A stretch of 64,000 nt of DNA. Source: Nemertoderma westbladi (taxonomy: Eukaryota > Xenacoelomorpha > Nemertodermatida > Nemertodermatidae). The DNA lies in the NCBI GenBank assembly GCA_032718475.1, contig JAUCBJ010003571.1, forward strand, positions 1 to 64,000, read 5' to 3'. Every line of letters begins with the position of its first letter. Position 1 is the stretch's first letter. Positions 40,301-52,300 of this stretch are shown in pieces. Both the position numbers and the translations under genes were made by a program. The notes beneath the pieces were generated by a model, which saw only the letters and a program-made list of their open reading frames with translations, had not been told where the DNA came from and did no database searches.

Positions 40301-43300
40301 TTGTATTTTTCGGCGTAATTAGGCAAATTTTGGTGCTAGCACCAAATTTCGTACCCATCACCAAAAAGTACAAGTTTGCGATGTCCAGTGCTGTTTTTAT
40401 TGATTCCATCGGATTCAGGACACTCATAAACCCGTATAACGCGAGAAACAAGATGATACTATCTCCTGATCAATTTGCTTATTTTCCAAAATTTGGTGCT
40501 GGCACAACAATTTTCACCCACCGGCAAAATATACAAGTTTGAAAACTTTTTGAAAATTTTTTACTGATTCCATTGAATTCAGAACCCTCAAAAACCCCTA
40601 TAACGCAAGAAACAAGGTGACACAATCAATTTATATATTTGATGGCTTTCAAAATTTGGTGCTAGCACCACATTTTGCACCCACTTCCGAAAAATACAAG
40701 TTTGAGATGTCTAGTTTGATAATTATATATTCCATTGAATTCAGAACAGCTATAAACCTCTAAAACGCAAGAAATAAATTGACACAAGCAATTTTATCTA
40801 TTGAATGGATTTTCAAAATTTCGTGCTAGCACCAAAATTTGCACACAGCACCGAAAAATACAAGTTCGATACGCTTGGTGCAACTCGTATATATTTCGTC
40901 GAAACCAGAACACCAAAAAACCCCAATTGCGTAAAAAACAAGTTTCAAACAATCAATTTACAAAATTGACATATTTCAAAATTTGGTGATGGCACCAAAA
41001 ATTGGCACCCGCCGAAAAAAACAAGTTTGAAATTTCTAAATCAATTTATATGAATTCCATCCAATTGCTAACACCAAAAAACCGGTGTAAATAAAAAATA
41101 TACATGTTTCAATTCATATTTAATGAAATATAATTTTCTAAAAACGTCTCAAAAAAAGAGCCAAAAGTAGGGTTAAAAAATGATGCTATAACTCGAAAAC
41201 TACCCATTGTTTTAGAAAACGGTTTTTACTACTAGGAAGACAATAGATTTTTAGGAAAAGTCATAAAATTTCAGATTCCCAACTGAGTTTGTTTCAGAAT
41301 TATAATAAAAAAACCACGGGGGGGTCATATTGACCCCCCCCCCCCCCCACCGGGTTTAATATGGTTAATATAAATATAAACTTTATTATATTTTGTTATC
41401 TTTGTTACTATTTATAAAGGTGCCTACTGTACTTACTTTAATAATGAATATATTACCTTTCTTACTATTTAAAAAGGTGCCTAGTGTACTTACTTTAATA
41501 ATGAATATATTACACTTTGTTACTATTTATAAAGGTGCCTACTGTACTTACTTTAATAATGAATATATTAACTTTGTTACTATTTATAAATGTGCCTATT
41601 GTACTTACTTTAATAATGAATATATTACCTTTGTTACTATTTATAAAGGTGCCTACTGTACTTACTTTAATAATGAATATATTAACTTTGTTACTATTTA
41701 TAAAGGTGCCTACTGTACTTACTTTAATAATGAATATATTACCTTTGTTACTATTTATAAAGGTGCCTACTGTACTTACTTTAATAATGAATATATTACC
41801 TTTGTTACTATTTATAAAGGTGCCTATGTACTTACTTTAATAATGAATATATTACCTTTGTTACTATTTATAAAGGTGCCTATTGTACTTACTTTAATAA
41901 TGAATATATTAACTTTGTTACTATTTATAAAGGTGCCTACTGTACTTACTTTAATAATGAATATATTACCTTTGTTACTATTTATAAAGGTGCCTAGTGT
42001 ACTTACTTTAATAATGAATATATTACCTTTGTTACTATTTATAAAGGTGCCTACTGTACTTACTTTAATAATGAATATATTACCTTTGTTACTATTTATA
42101 AAGGTGCCTACTGTACTTACTTTAATAATGAATATATTACCTTTGTTACTATTTATAAAGGTGCCTATGTACTTACTTTAATAATGAATATATTACCTTT
42201 GTTACTATTTATAAAGGTGCCTACTGTACTTACTTTAATAATGAATATATTACCTTTGTTACTATTTATAAAGGTGCCTAGTACTTACTTTAATAATGAA
42301 TATATTACCTTTGTTACTATTTATAAAGGTGCCTATGTTACTTACTTTAATAATGAATATATTACCTTTGTTACTATTTATAAAGGTGCCTACTGTACTT
42401 ACTTTAATAATGAATATATTACCTTTGTTACTATTTATAAAGGTGCCTACTGTACTTACTTTAATAATGAATATATTACCTTTGTTACTATTTATAAAGG
42501 TGCCTACTGTACTTACTTTAATAATGAATATATTACCTTTGTTACTATTTATAAAGGTGCCTACTGTACTTACTTTAATAATGAATATATTACCTTTGTT
42601 ACTATTTATAAAGGTGCCTATGTACTTACTTTAATAATGAATATATTACCTTTGTTACTATTTATAAAGGTGCCTATTGTACTTACTTTAATAATGAATA
42701 TATTACCTTTGTTACTATTTATAAAGGTGCCTACTGTACTTACTTTAATAATGAATATATTACCTTTGTTACTATTTATAAAGGTGCCTACTGTACTTAT
42801 TTAATAATGAATATATACCTTTGTTACTATTTATAAAGTGCCTAGTACTTACTTTAATAATGAATATATTACCTTTGTTACTATTTATAAAGGTGCCTAC
42901 TGTACTTACTTTAATAATGAATATATTACCTTTGTTACTATTTATAAAGGTGCCTACTGTACTTACTTTAATAATGAATATATTACCTTTGTTACTATTT
43001 ATAAATGTGTCTACTACTGTACTTATTTTAATAATGAATATATTACCTTTGTTACTATTTATAAAGTGCCTATGTACTTACTTTAATAATGAATATATTA
43101 CCTTTGTTACTATTTATAAAGGTGCCTACTGTACTTACTTTAATAATGAATATATTACCTTTGTTACTATTTATAAAGGTGTGTACTACTAAAGAAATAT
43201 TCTTTGTTACATTTATAATGCTTGTTTATTTAATAATGAATATATTACCTTTGTTACTTTATAGGTTATGTACTTATTTAATAATGAATATATTACCTTT

Positions 43301-46300
43301 GTTACTATTTATAAAGGTGCCTATGTACTTACTTTAATAATGAATATATTACCTTTGTTACTATTTATAAAGGTGCCTACTGTACTTACTTTAATAATGA
43401 ATATATTACCTTTGTTACTATTTATAAAGGTGCCTACTGTACTTACTTTAATAATGAATATATTACCTTTGTTACTATTTATAAAGGTGCCTACTGTACT
43501 TACTTTAATAATGAATATATTACCTTTGTTACTATTTATAAAGGTGCCTACTGTACTTACTTTAATAATGAATATATTACCTTTGTTACTATTTATAAAG
43601 GTGCCTACTGTACTTACTTTAATAATGAATATATTACCTTTGTTACTATTTATAAAGGTGCCTACTGTACTTACTTTAATAATGAATATATTACCTTTGT
43701 TACTATTTATAAAGGTGCCTACTGTACTTACTTTAATAATGAATATATTACCTTTGTTACTATTTATAAAGGTGCCTACTGTACTTACTTTAATAATGAA
43801 TATATTACCTTTGTTACTATTTATAAAGGTGCCTACTGTACTTACTTTAATAATGAATATATTACCTTTGTTACTATTTATAAAGGTGCCTACTGTACTT
43901 ACTTTAATAATGAATATATTACCTTTGTTACTATTTATAAAGGTGCCTACTGTACTTACTTTAATAATGAATATATTACCTTTGTTACTATTTATAAAGG
44001 TGCCTACTGTACTTACTTTAATAATGAATATATTACCTTTGTTACTATTTATAAAGGTGCCTACTGTACTTACTTTAATAATGAATATATTACCTTTGTT
44101 ACTATTTATAAAGGTGCCTACTGTACTTACTTTAATAATGAATATATTACCTTTGTTACTATTTATAAAGGTGCCTATGTACTTACTTTAATAATGAATA
44201 TATTACCTTTGTTACTATTTATAAAGGTGCCTACTGTACTTACTTTAATAATGAATATATTACCTTTGTTACTATTTATAAAGGTGCCTACTGTACTTAC
44301 TTTAATAATGAATATATTACCTTTGTTACTATTTATAAAGGTGCCTACTGTACTTACTTTAATAATGAATATATTACCTTTGTTACTATTTATAAAGGTG
44401 CCTACTGTACTTACTTTAATAATGAATATATTACCTTTGTTACTATTTATAAAGGTGCCTACTGTACTTACTTTAATAATGAATATATTACCTTTGTTAC
44501 TATTTATAAAGGTGCCTACTGTACTTACTTTAATAATGAATATATTACCTTTGTTACTATTTATAAAGGTGCCTACTGTACTTACTTTAATAATGAATAT
44601 ATTACCTTTGTTACTATTTATAAAGGTGCCTACTGTACTTACTTTAATAATGAATATATTACCTTTGTTACTATTTATAAAGGTGCCTATTGTACTTACT
44701 TTAATAATGAATATATTACCTTTGTTACTATTTATAAAGGTGCCTACTGTACTTACTTTAATAATGAATATATTACCTTTGTTACTATTTATAAAGGTGC
44801 CTACTGTACTTACTTTAATAATGAATATATTACCTTTGTTACTATTTATAAAGGTGCCTACTGTACTTACTTTAATAATGAATATATTACCTTTGTTACT
44901 ATTTATAAAGGTGCCTACTGTACTTACTTTAATAATGAATATATTACCTTTGTTACTATTTATAAAGGTGCCTACTGTACTTACTTTAATAATGAATATA
45001 TTACCTTTGCCTCTTGATTGTTTACAGCATTGGCATCTTTGTACCATTCGTATTTGAGTACGGGGTTGTTGTCAGCAGCGCGATCATTTATAACGCTCTC
45101 TACAATGTCACAATGGAGTGGAGGATATGAATCCGCATTTTCAATTAGGAAATTATCGGTATTCGCCACGGTTAGCTTGTTCTCGTCAGTTGATGCTGTA
45201 ATTCCACAATGGTAATCAATTATATGCTAAACACGAGTGTGTTTGTGAATTGTTGCTAAATAATTAATGAATTTGCGATATGAGGCTTCAAAAAATGGGT
45301 CAGTACAATGCCCCCCCCCCCCTAAATTCACCTCGGATAAACAAGGATATATTTTGGTACTTACTTAGAAGAATGGCCTACATTCGGCCAAAAATAATTC
45401 CGCTGCCTATTACGTGGCAGCTGATTAGGTATTACCCAGATTCCTACGTGCATGTTCTGCTCAACTTTTTAAAAGTCAACCTGAAAATATTTGGTCTCTT
45501 ATGAGAATAATTCTACTGGGGAAAAGTGTTTTTAGCAGATAAGAATTCGCCCATGTGAAGAATACCAGGATTTCACTTTTCGGTCGACTTTTTATTGGAA
45601 TTTAATATATGAATATTTTTTATTTTTTTTTAATTTATCTTTATTAAGTGTTTTATAGCGCTTATTTCTGTCTTATAACCTGTACATATACTAATTTGTT
45701 TTTTGTTTTGGTTAGATTCAGCACTTCTGTAACCTGTGTTTTTGGTGAAAACCTGGTATTATTCACATGGGTGTAACTGCAAAGTTAAATATAACGGCAG
45801 AAAGTCTGGTATTATTCACATGGGCTTAAGAATTAGTGGTTTAGTGTTTGTTAGTACAACACATAGAAAAACCTCTAATAATAAATATACTTAATAAATC
45901 TAAGTCCGAACAAAACTTTAATATAATTGGTTTTACATACTACATGTACCTTAATTTAATTTAACTTAACTTACTACCAAGGGGGGGGGGGGGGGGGGGG
46001 CATTTTTCACCAAAAAGTCGAATTTTTGAAACATATCCTGTCGGTAAAGGATATCGGTAAAGGAGATGAAGTTTGGGGTTTGCATTCAATTTCTGCAAAT
46101 TTATGTGCTCAGTGGTGCCAATTGGATGTCTCCACGAGAAAGAGCACAAAATTTTAATTGAGAAGGTATTTTTTTTATGGTTATTGGACCTACTTGTCAG
46201 TTTATAAGACAACTTCAATTCTCCAGAATAAAGACGGGACTCGAATAAGCGTCTCTGCGGTCTTTGCCGGAGCAACATAACATGAAATTGGGTAAAATAT

Positions 46301-49300
46301 GCCTTGCAAATTTTGTTCAAGTTATGAATGCTCAGGCAGCTTTCAAGAGTTTGCTAAACCAAATTGTAACTTTGGTCTCTTAGAAAAGAGCTTTCGAAGG
46401 AGCCCAAAACGAACTACGTACGACCACTAGAACTGGAGATTATACATTTTGAAGATCTCCGATGACCGATAAGTCTATTCCATGTAATCACGCAAAGACC
46501 GCAGAGTCCCGTCTTCATTCCGGAGACTTGAAGTTGTCTTATAAACTGACCAGTAGGTCTAATAATCATAAAAAAATACCTTCTCAATTAAAATGTTGTG
46601 CTCTTTCTCGTGGAGACATCCAATTGGCACCACTGAGCCCATAAATTTGCAGAAATTGAATGCAAACCCCAAACTTCATCTCCTTTACCGATATCGCGAT
46701 ATATCGGCGCCAGTATCTTCTACCCCAAATACCCCGAAAACTAAGCAAGATATGGGAAAACGGTTTCCATATTTGGATTCAGCATGAAATTCTGCATCTG
46801 ATAGGATATGTTTCAAAAATTCCACTTTTGGTCAGAAAATGCGCTACCCCCCCCCCCCCCCCCCCCACCCCCCTTAATTTAATTGGATACTACCTTATCA
46901 AAGGGAAGATTATATTTAAAATGGCATATTTTGACTAACCTTTAAACATAAACAGAGGTTCTGATTGGCTGAATACTTCCGCCACTCGACAGGTGTATTG
47001 AGCAGATGTACCGAAATCTGCATGCGGTATAATCTGGAACATTTTATTGTTTATCGATCCAGGGAGAACATTGTCTGATCCAACACTCCCTGTCTCATGT
47101 TTATACCATCCGTATACCGTGACCCCTGTTTGCAAGTCCGGCAAGTTGCTTTGTTGAGGCTCGACATTGCACTGCATTATTACCGCAGTTGTACCGCCAA
47201 CACGTATAAGTTGACCAGGAGAAAACCGAATTTCTGCAAATTTTATTGGCATGAGAATTATAAACGCAACAATACGAGTACATTGTAAACACTGTACAGT
47301 AAATTGAAATATTTAGTGCAAAATTGAGGGCACGCGCATGAGAGGGGAATGGTGTACATGTATGGTGCAAAATTATCAATTGGTATATTGATGTCCACAT
47401 ATGCGTTACATGTTCAAACAAAAACAGGTAGGGGAAAGAAATACAACAATTTAGTTATGGTAAAAAACAACATAACCCAAATTGTGCATAAACTTGCACG
47501 ATATGTAAATATTAAATAATTATTATGGATTTCATTAATATGGATTCGATTGAATGTAACGTGTCTCTAATTAGAGATGATATATATACAAGCGGAGATT
47601 TAGTATTTTACAATTTCTATGGATTTTCTTTCATATGGTTTTCATTAGAATATAGACTGATCCCTCATTAAATCGTCTCATTAACTCATCATATTTGTAC
47701 AATACTCACCGATAAGTTGCAGAGTAAATGATTCGCTCATAACATTCTGCCGGATAGTAACTCCTGGGGTTTCGGCCAGCGCCAGAGCGTTTACACTACA
47801 CGAATAATATGCGGCTGCACTAATTTCGGAGACATCCACAGAATAAGTGGCTGAAACAGCTGAACCAATTTCAGTGCTGTCTTTAAACCTGAAAAGAAAG
47901 AAATTTGATATATATACTTCAACTTTAATTTGAATTGAGCTCTGGAAACTTTTGTCCAGTACGAAATTTGCTTGGTTTCCTTGACAATTAATTGTTCGTC
48001 TATTAATTACAAAAATATTCATTAATTTTTAATTATTAAAATATAAATTATAAACTATAAAATTTAATATTATATAAAATATAAATTATAATATATGTAA
48101 AATATAATATAGAAAATATGTTTCCATTAAAAACAATAATAATGATAGTAATAAATTTAAGAGAAAAATGAACTCATTCTTTATGTGAAAATCATTGTAG
48201 GTTCTTGTATTTTATATTAATGTTAGACAATTACAGGTTTATATACATGGATTATTTATTATTAGGGAATGAATAATGAAAACATATATTTACAAAGATT
48301 ATTTATAGGACGTTACGAGTTTCGAAAGGTGCGAATAGTAGCATCTGTATTGGAAATGATTACTGCTAATGATCTTCGGCATTTTTGTCATCATTGTTTT
48401 CATTTATATTACTTTACTTAACGCTAAAATAATGTTGTATCATACTACCAACAACATTTTTTCTCACCATTTATATGCAGTATTGGTCTTCAGACCAACT
48501 GAATCACCAGAACTGCTCATAATCATATCAGTGGCGCATGTGAGTACAACCGGAGTGTTAGATGGTTTCAGTAGTATACTCTGAGTAGTTGGGCTGTCGC
48601 CAATCGTATTTGTTACTTTAGGTTTGCTTATCGCTAAATAAATTATATTAAATATATAAATAATTGTTTTTTTCATCAACATTCCACTAAATATATAAAT
48701 ATATTTAAAAACTAGATGTACTAGATTAGTATAATTATTTGTAGAAACAAATAAAGTTATACAAAGCTCAAGTAGCTGTAGAAGAAGCTCAAGTAGCTGT
48801 AGAAGAAGCTCAAGTAGCTGTCCTCAATGTGAAGGCGAAGGGGGACCTTTGTATAAGTGAGGGGAAGGCATGGGCCGCAGTGAATGTTGAATTGGCTGTC
48901 CAGGATTTGGATTTCTGGCCTGATGTGGATGCGGATAATCTCTAGAAAGTCATGGGGGATGGGGACTTAGGCGGTGCAATTTTCTCGACAAGCCAGCATA
49001 GAATTCTTAGTGCACTTGGTGCAATTAGTGCAATGAGGGCGAACTGGGTGCCTTGGCGTGTACTATAGCAATGTCGAAACACGCAAACCTCTGATTGGCT
49101 AATATTGACAGTGCGATACATAGAGAAATAATAAACACATAAGACGTTTATTGCAATTATTAGTCAGGTATTACAACGATTTGTGGACCGCCTAAGCATA
49201 TCTCACCTCTGATCTGCAATACTGATGAGACCTTCTTATCAACCACTTGACTATCGAATTTTAGGATGGAGCATCTGTAAAAGCCCTTGCTGCCTGACGA

Positions 49301-52300
49301 TACAATCGGAATTATAACTTTACTATTGGTTACAGATATCGCGCCGTTGGCACTGGTAGAAAGTATAGAGTAGGAGGAAGCTAAATCCTGAAAAGAAAGT
49401 TATTTATTTATATTTATTTGTGGTGTGTTATCTGCCTTATTGTAGGGCTCGCCCCATACGACTGGATCAGCACGCAAATTACCATATTCACGTTAAAATT
49501 TGAACTATTGAAATAAATTTGAAGTAAATTTAATCAATAATTATTATTGTAAAGAATAGTTTTTTTTAACTTTCAATAAACACAACAACATTTTCAACAA
49601 AGACACCGTATCTCAATTTATATCACTCAAAAAAAATGCACGATAATTATTTCTACAATGTGATAAATACCGCCAATTGCACCAACAACCTACTTTAGCA
49701 AGTCGTTAGACTTGAATACTGTAAGAAAACAAAGCTACTGACTACTGGCTACTGGCTACCGACCTAGAGCCAAAACGACTCTAACGAATTGGATGAAATT
49801 TTGCATGAACCATGGAAATAGATTTCTATGTGTACTTGTGAAATCGCGGTTTAAATTGAAATATCTCAACTTGTTCTATTTCGAGAAATAGCGCCAAAAC
49901 ACGAAAATTGACATAGGCAATGATAAAAACACCAGCTAGCACTCATGAAAAATGTATAGAGATGGTCTGGTAATGCATTCAATAGGAAGGGACAACTAAC
50001 AAAGAAGTAATTTCTGTGCCAAGTATTATCACTCTACTCTTATATATATTCTCTCTTCCGATTCTCATGATGGTGATGTGCCGATTCTAATGTCATAGCG
50101 TCGTTTGTTGCTGCCAGTGGGTTGAATACGGATACGTCGAAAGACTGCTGGAATCGGTTACCCCAGAAGCTGCTCGCTGACACATCCAGTCTCGCCTGCT
50201 GGTCCGTGGAAGTTGTATGATGCGAGAAGGTTTCGCTGGATATTGTCTGTAGCAGTGGTTCGACAGCAACGTTGTAGACGATCTCAGTCAGCGAGCTGGC
50301 AACAAAATCGCGAATCTCGTTGTGCCTGATGGAGGGAAATCCCCCAGTGGTACACGAAAGGACGTGGGAAGCAGTAAATCGCGACCCACAGGCACAACGA
50401 GATGGGAGATTCTTTGGAATCCAACTGTAATGGAGTCACAACGTATCCTGGAACTCTTCTTTACTAAGGTGAGTCTCGTGTAATGTCATTGCCTTGCAAT
50501 TTAACCATGCGGATGCACCTACCTATGTTGTTAGTTCACACAGTTTACGTTGTTCTGTAGATAATTGCAATTGTACCTCTTATTTTTAGTGGCGGCCGCA
50601 ATTACCGATTCCGACTTAATGAGGTTTACGATGTGGAACTGCTCTACCCTCACAGCTGCCATTGATGCAGAGGTTGACAAAGGTTCGCATACCCGATGTG
50701 AATGGACATACTCCAGTTCCAAGTCAGCAGCAACAGGGATACCCAGCCCGCCGTTCCGAACCAGGAGAGCGAACAGTTGACACACAGAGGGGGATAGCGA
50801 TGGATGGTCGTGGAGCCGGCGAAGGAACCGTTGTACTGATTCTTTCATTTTCCCGAAATTAACGGTTGCGTCTGGGATTACTCGCGTAAGGAATCGCCAT
50901 CGGCAGGATAACCCGAACGCTAAACCTGCGTATGTACAGTGTGGATCCACTGTGGTGATCTCTTAGAGAAGATCAACCTCCTCGGCTAACTCTTCTACCT
51001 TCTCCTCAATGTACCTGACATGGAATTCATTGGTCCCAATAACGCCACCCAGTAATTAGTTCCCCGTAGAATTGATGGAGACTGTCGTATTTTTCGACGT
51101 CCAATTCCTCAGCTTCGGCTACTTTATCCGGTTTGTCAGTTAGACAACACTTGGATGGGTAGTAGCCATACAGAGTGGTCCTCTGGTCCACGCGATTTCC
51201 CAGAACTTTCTCAGTTCAACTAACCAACCCCCCGCGTTCCCATCGCCTGTAAACCATTTCTGGTCCACGTCCGATCCGCGATCCAGCTCATCTAATAGTG
51301 GCATTATTCCGCAACCGAACATTGGCATGGCAACTGGGTCCCCTTGGGTAGAACCCTCTTCGGAATATAGGGTTTCCCCGCCGACGAATAATTGGGCAGG
51401 TTCGCTATAGCAGTTAGTCACAATTGTGTGGAGTGGAGTTTGCCAATATTATGCAACGCCCCCTTGCGTTTTAGAACATTAAATGCATTGGTGGCATCGA
51501 TCTGTAATATGGCGTCACAGTCTTCCGAGGCAAAGGAATTATTTAAACTGTGAATCACATACTCGATTCCCGCCTTCTGTCCAAGACACATCTGAACTGA
51601 TCCCACCACCGCCTGTAGATCCGGACTAATGCAGAGGACTACGGCCTTTCCAACAATGCACCGGAGAACCTCGCCAATTCCAATGGGACGGATCCCAGGG
51701 TTCTTGTCTAGCACTAGCAACCGAGATGAAAACAGTGCAGACAATGACCCGGATGGAACTATAACCTGGGCAACCCGTTTCGCTAGATCGGCAATTCTGT
51801 CACTGAGTTCCTTCGACTGGTTTCTAAACTTTGTTAGAAGGTGCTTCCACCCCTGAACATCCAGTCCAGATGGCTACCCTTCATCCTGTGTAGACATGAC
51901 TGGATGCACTGCCCATCCAGACTTTCAAAAACAACCTCGTGGAACTCTGTAAGCAGTATCGATGCATCTGCAGGATTAGCCATTGGGTGCTTTTCATGTA
52001 GAACATCATGCACTACCCTGGTTCCCCGTTTCATCCAGCCCGAGTGGTTTCCCTCTCGATAAATCCCTCAGACATAATTTAATCAATAATTATTATTGTA
52101 AAGAATGGTTTTTTTTAACTTTCAATAAACACAACAACATTTTCAACAAAGACACCGTATCTCAATTTATATCACTCAAAAAAATTGTCTAGAATTTGAA
52201 ATTGTCTAGAAAATTTATCATAGACCACCGGGACTACGCTCACACTAATTTATTATCAGACAGAACAAAAAGCTTTTACTTGACTCGTACTGTCTCCTAC

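Noticed and set aside
41393-45057. Open frames of 200-307 residues on both strands in the 57-bp array
   Set aside because: The unit is 57 bp, a multiple of 3, so an open unit makes an open array. The proteins are pure 19-residue repeats and the region is an intron.
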